From positions 1-33,217 of the forward strand of contig JAAANX010000071.1 of assembly GCA_009909085.1 (NCBI GenBank): a stretch of 33,217 bases of DNA. Direction: 5' to 3'. The DNA comes from Cyanobacteria bacterium GSL.Bin1. GTDB lineage: Bacteria; Cyanobacteriota; Cyanobacteriia; Cyanobacteriales; Rubidibacteraceae. Positions 17,352 through 25,442 of this stretch are shown here, piece after piece (positions within the stretch are counted from its first letter, which is position 1; each line of letters starts with the position of its first letter). The notes below the pieces were generated by a model. That model was not told the origin of the DNA. It saw nothing but the letters and a program-made list of their open reading frames with translations, and made no database searches. A program made the position numbers and the translations under genes.

Positions 17352-17534
17352 TTAGCGGAATGTGGTCGGGGCTTTGTATCTAACAGGTTGCCCAACTGTA
17401 GATTTCTTAAGTGCCCCACAACTATATCTTACAGCTGGGCAGTCAGGTTTATCCCGTGTTCCAAAAGAAATCATTCCCAGATTCTCGTCTGTGAGTTTTT
17501 GGGGTCTGTTGAGGTCTCGATATAGCTTAAGCCC
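17352..17534 (-). pseudogene. C-terminal remnant resembling TnpB (IS200/IS605 type)
   Basis: Read on the minus strand, this frame gives GLKLYRDLN, then DENLGMISFGTRDK, and ends STVGQPVRYKAPTTFR. The first piece resembles the end of TnpB, where DRDxNAA carries the last RuvC aspartate. The C-terminal tail is of the kind I associate with cyanobacterial TnpB proteins. The rest of TnpB is absent and no TnpA is nearby. The remnant abuts and slightly overlaps the 3' end of the ureidoglycolate lyase-type gene, so an insertion may have replaced that gene's last codons. The call rests on a short match. Confidence 0.5.
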
Positions 17535-18033
17535 ATATCGCATCAATTTGCCAACTCATACCTTCTGATTTTAAAAAGTCATAGCTGAAATGATCAACGT
17601 CATTGGTATCGGTTAATTCTAGATTGTAAAAATTCACCACATTATCCTCGAAATAAGGTCCGGCATGCCAGGTTCCTTTATTGAGTTTGACAAAACAATG
17701 ACCGGGGATTTGAAAGGCTTTTAGTTTTTTGACATTGGGTTTTGGATCAGTGCTAGGAGGCGCAACAGCTAACAGCCAGCTTTTCCCTTCTAATGCCCCT
17801 AAACATTGCGTACACCGTTGATGACGAGTGATGCGATGGAATTGTTTACCCCGCTGCGTTAACTGCATAATATAAAAACGGGGTTGTCCTTGGCTTAAGT
17901 CCAATTGCGCATCGTTTTGGTCATAAGGCTTGCCATCTGCTGCTGGTAAGATGAGTTGTCCATAAGGGGCAAAAGCATCTTGAGTCACCCACTCTGCAGG
18001 AAGGGTTTTAATTGTTATTTGTTCTTGATTCAT
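17527..18033 (-). CDS. Ureidoglycolate lyase/hydrolase family protein (AllA type)
   Basis: The 168-residue cupin-like protein fits the ureidoglycolate lyase family, which releases urea and glyoxylate from ureidoglycolate at the end of allantoin breakdown. Supporting segments are FAPYGQLILPAADGKPYDQN (22-41), FHRITRHQRCTQCLGALEGK with the paired histidines, and FVKLNKGTWHAGPYF, the conserved GTWHxP-like metal/substrate site. The last residues (IDAIWA) fall at the border of TnpB-like debris, so the natural C-terminus may have been altered. It lies 10 kb from the allantoinase and allantoate amidohydrolase genes, which supply its substrate in the pathway. Its partners are therefore not in one operon with it. 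Confidence 0.8.
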   Translation of the reverse strand: MNQEQITIKTLPAEWVTQDAFAPYGQLILPAADGKPYDQNDAQLDLSQGQPRFYIMQLTQRGKQFHRITRHQRCTQCLGALEGKSWLLAVAPPSTDPKPNVKKLKAFQIPGHCFVKLNKGTWHAGPYFEDNVVNFYNLELTDTNDVDHFSYDFLKSEGMSWQIDAIWA

Positions 18034-18083
18034 GATTGTTTGTCCTGTGTTTCCAGTGTGAATTAGATCATAACTAACGACAA

Positions 18084-18111
18084 ATGACCAAGGACGAAGG
18101 ACTAATGACTC
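18084..18111. repeat. Degenerate heptamer repeat, 4 units
   Basis: Units read ATGACCA, AGGACGA, AGGACTA and ATGACTC. The array overlaps the end of the ABC ATPase gene, whose last residues (MSH) and TAG stop (18102-18104) are written in repeat sequence. Confidence 0.7.
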
Positions 18112-19955
18112 ATTTTGAATTGCTTTTCAATGGTAGGAATGGCATCAATTAATTTCCGGGTGTAGGCTGTTGCCGGAGTTTGATAAATTGTTTGCGCGCT
18201 GCCAATTTCTTCAATTTTGCCTTTATTCATCACCATAACGCGATCGCTGATAAATTTAACAACGCTTAGATCGTGAGAAATAAAGATATAGGTTAAATTG
18301 AATTCGTCTTGTAACTCTTTGAGTAAGTTCAAAACTTGCGCTTGCACAGAAACATCAAGGGCAGAAACTGACTCATCACAAATAATAAACTGCGGATTTA
18401 AAGCCAGGGCACGAGCAATACAAATTCGCTGCCGTTGTCCGCCCGAAAATTCGTGAGGATAACGATTCATATCATTGGCACTTAAACCCACTCTTTCTAA
18501 GAGATAACCAACGCGTTCTTTCCGTTGCCGAGAATTTTGATATTGTTGATGAATGTTTAGGGGGTCAATAATCGTTTTGCCGATGCTGAGACGAGGATTA
18601 AGAGAACTATAGGGATTTTGAAAGACAATTTGCATTTGCCGACGCAAACGACGCAGACGTTTTCCTTGCCAGTGGGTGATGTTTTCTCCACTAAAGAAAA
18701 TTTGTCCCTGGAGGGGAGAAATTAGTTTTAAGAGGGTACGGGCTAAGGTGGATTTGCCACAACCCGATTCACCCACTAACCCTAAGGTTTCCCCTCGATA
18801 AACAGTAAAAGAAACCCCATTCACTGCCATAAAATATCGCTTCGGTTGTCCAAAAATTCCTCGCAAAGGAAACCCAACTTGTAAGTTTTGTACAGTTAAT
18901 AAGGGAGCACTGACCAGGCTACTATCTTCACCACGCATATTATCATGATCTGCGCTCTCTCTGCCAATACCAGTGTCTTGCCGCTGGAGAGTGGGGTTGG
19001 CGGTTTTGACTTGCCCATCTCCAGTTAAAAAATCGCTAACAGTGGGGAGATAGGCTAAGGTTTGGTCTAAACGCGGGCGACATGCCAATAAGCCTTTCGT
19101 ATAAGGATGTTGCGGATCGGTGAAAATACTGTGAATGTGTCCCGATTCCACAAGATTTCCCTGATACATTACAGCCACTTGATCAGCAGTTTCTGCGACG
19201 ACACCGAGATCATGGGTGATAAATAGCATGGACATTCCCCGCGCCTGACACAAATCTCGCAAGAGATTTAAGATCGTTTTCTGGACAGTAACATCAAGGG
19301 CAGTTGTCGGTTCATCCGCAATCAGCAATGCCGGATTACAGGAAATTGCCATTGCAATCATCACTCGTTGCAATTGGCCACCGGAGAGTTGGTGGGGATA
19401 GCGTTCAAGAAAAGCCCGTTTTTGTTCGTTAATGCGATGATTGACTTCAGCTTCGCTAAGGCGGTTATCTTCGAGGAGACAGTCTTGTCGCAGGATGTCA
19501 TCAGACGGTAATAATCTTACTTCTTGGAGACGCGCGATCGCTTGTCTTCGTGCTTCACTGGGAGAAACATTCTGATGTTGACGAATTGCTTCGGTAATCT
19601 GAAAGCCGATATTATAAACGGGATTGAGAGAACTCATGGGTTCTTGGAAAATCATCGCCATTTTCCCACCCCGATAGTTTCGTCGTTGTGCGTTGGGCAG
19701 TTTTAGGAGATCGAGAGGCGGTGTATCCGGAGAAGATTGAAAGTAAATTTCACCGGCAGTGACTTCACCGGGAGTCCCCACTAAACCCATCAATGCTAAC
19801 GCTGTTACTGATTTTCCGGAACCCGATTCTCCCACTAAACCTAATGTTTGTCCTCGGGGAATCTGAAAATTAATGCCGTTGACTGCAATTAAATGTTGGT
19901 CTTCTAGGAAAAACTCAACTTTCAGGTTCCGAACATCAATGACCGCATCTCCCAT
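18102..19955 (-). CDS. Fused double ABC ATPase of a peptide/nickel-type importer
   Basis: The 617-residue protein carries two complete ABC ATPase domains of the OppD/OppF-DppD/DppF type, as in GsiA, which power import through an inner-membrane permease. Domain 1 has Walker A GESGSGKS (42-49), signature LSGGQLQRV and Walker B LLIADEPT. Domain 2 has GESGCGKS, FSGGQRQRI and FIICDESVSALD. The linker after PYTKGLLACRPRL is about 60 residues and polar. Both halves keep their Walker and signature motifs. No permease or binding protein is encoded nearby, so the ligand is unknown and the transporter parts must be elsewhere. The C-terminal MSH and stop derive from a heptamer repeat. Confidence 0.92.
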   Translation of the reverse strand: MGDAVIDVRNLKVEFFLEDQHLIAVNGINFQIPRGQTLGLVGESGSGKSVTALALMGLVGTPGEVTAGEIYFQSSPDTPPLDLLKLPNAQRRNYRGGKMAMIFQEPMSSLNPVYNIGFQITEAIRQHQNVSPSEARRQAIARLQEVRLLPSDDILRQDCLLEDNRLSEAEVNHRINEQKRAFLERYPHQLSGGQLQRVMIAMAISCNPALLIADEPTTALDVTVQKTILNLLRDLCQARGMSMLFITHDLGVVAETADQVAVMYQGNLVESGHIHSIFTDPQHPYTKGLLACRPRLDQTLAYLPTVSDFLTGDGQVKTANPTLQRQDTGIGRESADHDNMRGEDSSLVSAPLLTVQNLQVGFPLRGIFGQPKRYFMAVNGVSFTVYRGETLGLVGESGCGKSTLARTLLKLISPLQGQIFFSGENITHWQGKRLRRLRRQMQIVFQNPYSSLNPRLSIGKTIIDPLNIHQQYQNSRQRKERVGYLLERVGLSANDMNRYPHEFSGGQRQRICIARALALNPQFIICDESVSALDVSVQAQVLNLLKELQDEFNLTYIFISHDLSVVKFISDRVMVMNKGKIEEIGSAQTIYQTPATAYTRKLIDAIPTIEKQFKMSH

Positions 19956-20081
19956 CAGTATCTCCGTGAGAAACTCTCTATAGCTTATTTCTGGTTACTA
20001 TAACACTTCTCACTGGAAGCTATTCATCTTACCCTTCTCATCGGAATCGATTGCTCACACTATTGACTCATGTCCTCTTTT

Positions 20082-20861
20082 CTAGAGATACCGGGTTAAT
20101 TGCACGCGATACCGTTGTTTTTTAGTGAGAGAGACTTCCCCAATTTCCGCACGCCCTTTCCCTTGGACAGCAATTAAATCACCCTCTTGCAGCGAATAAC
20201 TGGCTTGATTCACTGGTTTCCAATTGACGCGGACATTGCCTTGCGCGATCGCGCTGGCCATTTTACTCCGTGACATCCCAAAGGCAGCAGAACCCACGGC
20301 ATCCAAACGTAGCGAGGCTTCCACCGTGGTCATTTCTTTCTTTTTCGGCGGACGAATTTTTAACGCTTCTAATTCAATCTGACGGGTTTTAACTGGAACT
20401 GAGCGCACCTGGGTTAAATTCGCTTCTAAAAAAGACACCAGTTCAGGAACGACTAAAATTTGTGCCCCGCGTTCTCCTAAGACCACAATATCACCGACTT
20501 TTTGCCGCACCACACCAGTGCCCAGAATAGCCCCTAAAAAATCCCGGTGGTTGGCGGTATCAAAGAGAAAGTTTCCTGCCACATCTAAGGCAGCAATGGG
20601 CACTTGTGAGCGATCTAAAGGTAACTCAGCACGAGTAATTCCCATCCGCACTCGTTCCGCTTGCGGATAGCCCCCCCAGATCACAAACTGAATATCAGTC
20701 AGCGGAGAAAACTTTTCTTGGGCTTCTACAGCAACGGGGGGAGAAAGGAAATCAGTGCAAACCGTTTCCCAAGTTTTGATCGCTTGTTCAGCAACATCAA
20801 TCACTCGGGTAATTTCTTCTCGATTTTCCACCCCTTTGAGGATTTCATCTTTCGGTAGCAT
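20082..20861 (-). CDS. Photosystem II S4 domain protein
   Basis: The 259-residue protein matches the family named photosystem II S4 domain protein, found in cyanobacteria and plastids. The N-terminal part (FVIWGGYPQAERVRMGI at about 79-95 and FLGAILGTGVVRQKVGDI) is followed by an S4 RNA-binding domain near residues 184-245 (RLDAVGSAAFGMSRSKMASA, NVRVNWKPV). It probably binds RNA, with a proposed link to photosystem II, but the mechanism is not established. The ATG at 20861 fits the family start. It is in line with the membrane-protein gene to its right but separated by a heptamer repeat region. Confidence 0.88.
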   Translation of the reverse strand: MLPKDEILKGVENREEITRVIDVAEQAIKTWETVCTDFLSPPVAVEAQEKFSPLTDIQFVIWGGYPQAERVRMGITRAELPLDRSQVPIAALDVAGNFLFDTANHRDFLGAILGTGVVRQKVGDIVVLGERGAQILVVPELVSFLEANLTQVRSVPVKTRQIELEALKIRPPKKKEMTTVEASLRLDAVGSAAFGMSRSKMASAIAQGNVRVNWKPVNQASYSLQEGDLIAVQGKGRAEIGEVSLTKKQRYRVQLTRYL

Positions 20862-20869
20862 ATAAAAAT

Positions 20870-20924
20870 TTGTCCTTCGTCCTGGGTCGTTTATCCGTTG
20901 TGATTGGTAACCAATGACCCATGA
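20870..20924. repeat. Two degenerate heptamer arrays meeting head to head
   Basis: On the left, units read on the minus strand are AGGACGA and AGGACAA (20870-20883). On the right, plus-strand units are CCAATGA and CCCATGA. Between them is a palindrome, ATTGGT-A-ACCAAT (20903-20915). The stop codon of the next gene (20925-20927) adjoins the right array. Confidence 0.5.
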
Positions 20925-21434
20925 TTATTTATTCTCTTCATAGCCTTGGATGGTTTCGGGATTGAACTGGCGTAAAATGCGGGTGGCTTGCTCATTCACC
21001 ACTTCTGATCCTTTCACCACAATTAGATATTTGCCTTCATTGAGACGATTGCGATAAGGAAGGGCATCCCCACTGCCAAAGGCAATCCCGACGCCACCCC
21101 CGACAAAAAATGCCCCCATCAGCGCCGCGATCGCGCCGAAGAAACCGCCAATGATATGATTACCGACAGGACCCGCCCAATCGAATAAATAAATTTTCGT
21201 TAAAACATTGAATACATATCCGGCTGCAAAGCCAAAGGGAAATAGCCAAGTCGCCAGGCGAAAAATTTGTTGTCTCGCTTGACGATTGGGATTAATTAAG
21301 CCAAATTCATCAGCGGTTTTATAGCCTTGCCCTAGCATATCCACTTGCTGTTCATTTAAGCCCTCTTTCAAGAGCGTGGTATAGGCATCTTCGGCTTGGA
21401 TTCGGTTCGAGAGAACTGCAATTAAATATTTCAT
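20925..21434 (-). CDS. Conserved cyanobacterial membrane protein with glycine-rich segment
   Basis: The start is set at ATG 21434 (MKYLIAVLSNRIQAEDAY), giving 169 residues; a TTG at 21461 would add nine. A soluble N-terminal part (ALYxxL-type, with DEFGLINPN near residue 45) precedes two hydrophobic segments, LATWLFPFGFAAGYVFNVL and GGFFGAIAALMGAFFVGGGV. A soluble C-terminal part follows (GKYLIVVKGSEVVNEQATRILR). The layout, an N-terminal fold repeated after a glycine-rich hairpin, is familiar from cyanobacterial proteins of unknown function related to stress-response membrane proteins. I cannot give it a specific role. Confidence 0.7.
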   Translation of the reverse strand: MKYLIAVLSNRIQAEDAYTTLLKEGLNEQQVDMLGQGYKTADEFGLINPNRQARQQIFRLATWLFPFGFAAGYVFNVLTKIYLFDWAGPVGNHIIGGFFGAIAALMGAFFVGGGVGIAFGSGDALPYRNRLNEGKYLIVVKGSEVVNEQATRILRQFNPETIQGYEENK

Positions 21435-21687
21435 TACTTGATCAAGACTTATACTTGCCAATTACTCTATAGAGTTTATATTTTACCGTTAACTGAAGAC
21501 GACAAACATCGCTCGTAAGTAAACACTCAGCCTTTCCACTCCCCTCCCAGAAGGGTCAAAAGGATGAAAAGATACCCTACGCTCAGGCTTGAGAGAAAAT
21601 ATGGATTCTCTGGAAAATGACCCATTGTCCCTTAAACTCATAAGCAGAGGACACCCTCTCTTGATGTTGATTTCAAATAAATAACCA

Positions 21688-23268
21688 ATGGCAAAAGTTT
21701 TAGTTTCAGACTCTGTGGATCAAGCGGGGATTGATATTCTCTCGCAAGTCGCACAAGTCGATGTCAAAACCAAACTCTCTCCCGAAGAACTGGTACAAAC
21801 CATCCCTGAATACGATGCCCTGATGGTTCGTTCCGGGACAAAAGTGACCCAAGACGTCATCGAGGCAGGAACCCAGCTGAAAATCATTGGTCGCGCTGGT
21901 GTCGGTGTTGATAACATTGATGTTCCTGCTGCAACCCGTCGCGGCATTATGGTGGTTAACTCCCCGGAAGGGAATACCATTGCCGCGGCAGAACATGCTT
22001 TAGCAATGATGTTAGCCCTTTCTCGACATATTCCGGAAGCCAACCAATCCGTGAAAGAGAAAAAATGGGAACGGAAACAATTTATTGGCTCGGAAGTCTA
22101 TAAAAAAACGCTGGGTGTCGTCGGTTTAGGAAAAATTGGCTCTCATGTGGCGACGGTAGCCCGTGCCATGGGGATGAAGTTACTCGCCTATGACCCGTTT
22201 ATTTCTGCTGAACGAGCGGAACAACTCGGCTGTCGCTTAGTGGATTTAGATATTATCTTCACCGAAGCGGATTACATTACCCTGCACATACCCCGCACCC
22301 CAGAAACGGAAAATTTAATTAACGCCGAAGCCCTCGCAAAAATGAAACCGACAACGCGAATTATTAACTGTTCCCGCGGTGGGGTCATTAATGAAGAGGC
22401 TCTCGCCACTGCCGTGGAAAATGGCACCATTGGCGGGGCTGCCCTGGATGTGTTTGCGGAAGAACCCCTTGGCGAATCTAAATTAAGAGAGGTCGGAACA
22501 AATATTGTCCTGACCCCTCATTTAGGGGCATCCACGGAAGAAGCGCAAACCAATGTGGCAGTGGATGTTGCCGAACAAATTCGTGATGTTTTACTCGGAT
22601 TACCCGCGCGATCGGCCGTTAACATTCCCGGACTCAATCCCGATGTGTTGGAACAGTTACGTCCCTTCTTACAATTAGCAGAAACGTTAGGAAACTTGGT
22701 CAGTCAGTTGGCTGGCGGACGCATTGAACAACTCAATGTGCGTCTGCAAGGGGAGTTAACCGATAGCCAAAGTCAACCGATTGTCATTGCAGCTTTAAAA
22801 GGCTTATTATCCCAAGCGTTGCGAGAACGAGTCAATTATGTCAATGCTTCGATTGAAGCCAAAGAACGAGGAATTCGGGTGATTGAAACCAAGGATGCTT
22901 CAGTACATGATTATTCAGGCTCACTGCGTTTGGAAGCGACGGGATCTCTCGGTGAGCATTCAGTCACTGGTGCCCTGCTTAGCGATCAGGAAATGCGGAT
23001 TACCAATGTTGATGGTTTCCCAATTAATGTTCCCCCCAATAACTATATGTTATTTACGTTACACCGGGATATGCCAGGGATTATTGGTAAAATTGGCTCT
23101 TTACTCGGCGGATTTAATGTCAATATTGCCAGTATGCAAGTGGGACGGAAAATTGTTCGTGGTGATGCAGTTATGGTGTTGAGTATTGACGATCCTTTAC
23201 CGGAAGGTGTTTTAAGTGAAATCATGAAAATTCCTGGAATTCGTGACGCTTATACCATTAAGCTCTAA
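21688..23268 (+). CDS. serA: D-3-phosphoglycerate dehydrogenase
   Basis: SerA oxidises 3-phosphoglycerate to 3-phosphohydroxypyruvate, the first step of serine synthesis. The 526-residue long form is complete: an NAD-binding domain with GVVGLGKIGSHVA (about 143-155), catalytic-region strings RIINCSRGGVINEEAL and LTPHLGAST (the histidine), an intervening domain, and a C-terminal ACT domain (MLFTLHRDMPGIIGKIGSLL) for serine feedback. In cyanobacteria this enzyme uses phosphoglycerate from carbon fixation. The gene has a 220-bp upstream region and no operon partner. The sequence just before the start (AATAACCAATGGCA) resembles heptamer units. Confidence 0.96.
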   Translation: MAKVLVSDSVDQAGIDILSQVAQVDVKTKLSPEELVQTIPEYDALMVRSGTKVTQDVIEAGTQLKIIGRAGVGVDNIDVPAATRRGIMVVNSPEGNTIAAAEHALAMMLALSRHIPEANQSVKEKKWERKQFIGSEVYKKTLGVVGLGKIGSHVATVARAMGMKLLAYDPFISAERAEQLGCRLVDLDIIFTEADYITLHIPRTPETENLINAEALAKMKPTTRIINCSRGGVINEEALATAVENGTIGGAALDVFAEEPLGESKLREVGTNIVLTPHLGASTEEAQTNVAVDVAEQIRDVLLGLPARSAVNIPGLNPDVLEQLRPFLQLAETLGNLVSQLAGGRIEQLNVRLQGELTDSQSQPIVIAALKGLLSQALRERVNYVNASIEAKERGIRVIETKDASVHDYSGSLRLEATGSLGEHSVTGALLSDQEMRITNVDGFPINVPPNNYMLFTLHRDMPGIIGKIGSLLGGFNVNIASMQVGRKIVRGDAVMVLSIDDPLPEGVLSEIMKIPGIRDAYTIKL

Positions 23269-23320
23269 ACAGGTAAAATAACCAAAGGAGATGAGCGCGC
23301 AGAGATTACACCTTCCTCAA

Positions 23321-23394
23321 CCGTTGGTCAAAGATTACGCCTCCCGTTTAGGGAGGCGCCTGTCCTCACGCTTAGCTCCGGCGACCGTTGGTCA
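23321..23394. repeat. Hairpin flanked by direct repeats after serA
   Basis: CGCCTCCC (23338-23345) and GGGAGGCG (23351-23358) form an 8-bp perfect stem with loop GTTTA. It is bracketed by two copies of CCGTTGGTCA (23321-23330 and 23385-23394). The stem may act as the serA terminator although no T run follows. The direct repeats suggest a small repeated element, possibly mobile-element debris. Confidence 0.5.
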
Positions 23395-23421
23395 GGATGA
23401 GATAACCCGTTCTCCAAAAAT

Positions 23422-23456
23422 AAATGACAAATGGCAAATGACAAATGGCAAATGAC
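23422..23456. repeat. Heptamer tandem repeat, 5 units, overlapping the prmA start
   Basis: Units alternate AAATGAC and AAATGGC, five in all. Each contains an ATG. Three are in the prmA frame region, so the repeat offers alternative start codons 21 bp (three units) apart. Confidence 0.85.
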
Positions 23457-24363
23457 AAATAGTTGGTGGGAAATCAAAATCCGATGTCATCCAACGTTAG
23501 AGGAACTCCTTTTCTGGCGACTGGAGAAGTTTGGCTGTCAGGGAATGGTGAGTGAGACCAACCAGGAAGCGATTTTGGCGCGGGCTTATCTTCCTCAACT
23601 GCGGGCACATCCACTAGATTTGGCTGCCTTATCGCTTTGGATTCATCAAGATGCGCTTAATGTGAACGCTGAACTGCCCAGTATGACCTGGGACTTAATT
23701 GATGAGCAAGACTGGGCAAGCAGTTGGAAAAAACATTGGGATATCCAAGAAATCGGCGATCGCGTTTTGGTGTGCCCGGCTTGGCTGTCGCCTCCGGCTG
23801 AAACAGAACGGGTGGTGTTACGCCTAGATCCCGGCGTTGCTTTTGGGACTGGGGTTCATCCCACGACCCAACTCTGTTTAGAATCGTTGGAAATGCGCTA
23901 CAGTTTTGGCAATACCGGTGGTGTGGTCGCTGACATTGGCTGTGGTTCTGGTATTTTATCCATCGCTGCTTTGTTATTGGGTGCAGAAAAAGCCTATGCC
24001 GTTGATACTGATCCGCTAGCGATACGAGCCACCCGCGGTAATGGCAATCTCAATCAGATTCCACCGGAACGCTTAAAAGTTGAACAAGGCAGCTTAAAGC
24101 GTTTGCTGACGATGTATCCAGAGGGGTTTGACGGCATTTTATGTAATATTTTAGCGGAAGTGATTTTAGATCTGATTCCGGAAATGAGCGCGATCGCGCG
24201 ACCCCAGGCTTGGGGCATCCTCAGTGGCATTCTCATCGAAAAAGCACAGCCCATTGCTGATTCTCTGGAAAAATATGGTTGGAAAGTGGGAACGATGTGG
24301 CGACGGAAAGAATGGTGTTGCTTCAATATCCGTCGCCAGCCAGCAGAAGAGGATGATTACTAA
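23452..24363 (+). CDS. prmA: Ribosomal protein L11 methyltransferase
   Basis: PrmA trimethylates ribosomal protein L11 using S-adenosylmethionine. An N-terminal substrate-recognition domain ([10 protein letters not shown]) precedes the Rossmann methyltransferase fold. [17 protein letters not shown] is motif [21 protein letters not shown] is the family signature, and [13 protein letters not shown] contains the NxL catalytic-loop equivalent. The start at 23452 (MTNSWWEIK) fits the family; one at 23431 adds MANDKWQ, encoded purely by repeat units. Both ATGs lie in the heptamer array and no good ribosome site is visible. The gene ends in a 4-bp overlap with the convergent QueD-like gene (CTAA, 24360-24363). 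Confidence 0.93.
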   Translation: MTNSWWEIKIRCHPTLEELLFWRLEKFGCQGMVSETNQEAILARAYLPQLRAHPLDLAALSLWIHQDALNVNAELPSMTWDLIDEQDWASSWKKHWDIQEIGDRVLVCPAWLSPPAETERVVLRLDPGVAFGTGVHPTTQLCLESLEMRYSFGNTGGVVADIGCGSGILSIAALLLGAEKAYAVDTDPLAIRATRGNGNLNQIPPERLKVEQGSLKRLLTMYPEGFDGILCNILAEVILDLIPEMSAIARPQAWGILSGILIEKAQPIADSLEKYGWKVGTMWRRKEWCCFNIRRQPAEEDDY

Positions 24364-25232
24364 TGATTGGCTAAAGCGGGTTCACGAGTCACCTCCGGGG
24401 TGGTTTGTTCATTGAGAGAACGACAATTAATTTCACAAGAATTATTGGGACTTTCAATTAACTTCACTTTCTCTAGGATTACCCCCAACTCAGTGGTCGG
24501 TGCTTTTAATAATTGGCCAATGTAGAGGGCAATATTTTCTGCAGTGGGAACCACTTCAGCAAAATAAGGGATATCTTCATTTAAGAAATAGTGATCAAAG
24601 GGTTCGACAACCACTTCTTCTAAGATATTATGCAGCTGTTCTAAATTGACAATCATACCGGTACGAGGATCAATTTCGCCGGTAACGGTTACTTCTAGAT
24701 GGTAGTTATGTCCATGACCATGAGGGCGAGCACATTTGCCATAGATTTCACAATTTTCTTCATAGCTTAAATCTGGACGCGCTAGACGGTGTGCGGCACT
24801 AAAGTGAGTGCCAACAGTTAATGATGCTTCCATGTTATTCCCTTGATAATCAGCCCAAAGTTGTGGATGTTCAAATAAACGAATATTAACGACGGGTAAA
24901 TGAGGTTCTAAATGCTGCCAAATCACTCTGGCAATATTTTCCGTGGTCGGAAGGGTTTCGCCAAACTCGGACCAAACCTCATTGAGGTAAGCGTTATCGA
25001 GTTGATCGGTAATTTCTTCCCGAATGACCGGCTTAACCTCAGACAGGTTCATTACCATGCCATATTGGTCAATTTCACCTTCTAAAGAAACATAAAGGAC
25101 ATAGTTATGTCCATGTCCAGGGAACCGGCTACCGGCTCCAAATTTAGCTTGATTTTCTTCAGCACTGAGTTCTGGAAGCCAGTAACGATGTGCTGCTGAA
25201 AACTGGGCGCGACGGTTAATTACACATTTCAT
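24360..25232 (-). CDS. Tandem-duplicated 6-carboxytetrahydropterin/6-pyruvoyltetrahydropterin synthase (QueD/PTPS)
   Basis: Two PTPS domains are fused in 290 residues. The family converts dihydroneopterin triphosphate to carboxy- or pyruvoyl-tetrahydropterin, for queuosine or pterin synthesis. Domain 2 (about 134-268) has everything: zinc histidines 148, 173 and 175 (PHGHGHNY), catalytic Cys167 (YGKC) and the Asp213-His214 pair (FDHYFLNED). Domain 1 (1-130) keeps the zinc histidines 15, 40 and 42, but Gly34 stands at the cysteine position (FGAGSR) and Asn80 at the histidine position (LDNAYLNEV). So only the second half should be catalytic and the first may be structural or regulatory. The start at 25232 is preferred over a TTG two codons upstream. 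Confidence 0.9.
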   Translation of the reverse strand: MKCVINRRAQFSAAHRYWLPELSAEENQAKFGAGSRFPGHGHNYVLYVSLEGEIDQYGMVMNLSEVKPVIREEITDQLDNAYLNEVWSEFGETLPTTENIARVIWQHLEPHLPVVNIRLFEHPQLWADYQGNNMEASLTVGTHFSAAHRLARPDLSYEENCEIYGKCARPHGHGHNYHLEVTVTGEIDPRTGMIVNLEQLHNILEEVVVEPFDHYFLNEDIPYFAEVVPTAENIALYIGQLLKAPTTELGVILEKVKLIESPNNSCEINCRSLNEQTTPEVTREPALANH

Positions 25233-25328
25233 AGTCAAGAGTCGCTAAGGGTCTTTTGTAAAGTAATTTTAACATTTTGCGGGCAAGTCCTTGAAATTGC
25301 GTGATTTATTGGTTTGTCATTCGCGTTA

Positions 25329-25341
25329 AATGATTTTCATT
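25329..25341. promoter_or_regulatory. Short palindrome upstream of the kinase-WYL gene
   Basis: AATGA-TTT-TCATT is a perfect 5+3+5 inverted repeat in the divergent region between the QueD-like gene and the kinase-WYL gene. It resembles half of a Fur-type site, but the match is too short to name a regulator. Confidence 0.25.
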
Positions 25342-25442
25342 GTGATACAAATCCGATAATCTATTACAGTGATGAGGATAGTAAGGGAGCAACGGTAAGG
25401 GAAAATCACAACGGAAACGCAAGTAACCAATAGCGAGTAACC

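Noticed and set aside
20082-21434. PSII S4 protein and the membrane protein as a single operon
   Set aside because: They are in the same direction but separated by a head-to-head repeat region of about 60 bp, so co-transcription is possible but unsupported.
25329-25341. Firm Fur-box call
   Set aside because: Only 13 bp match and there are no iron-related neighbours. Recorded only as a low-confidence palindrome.
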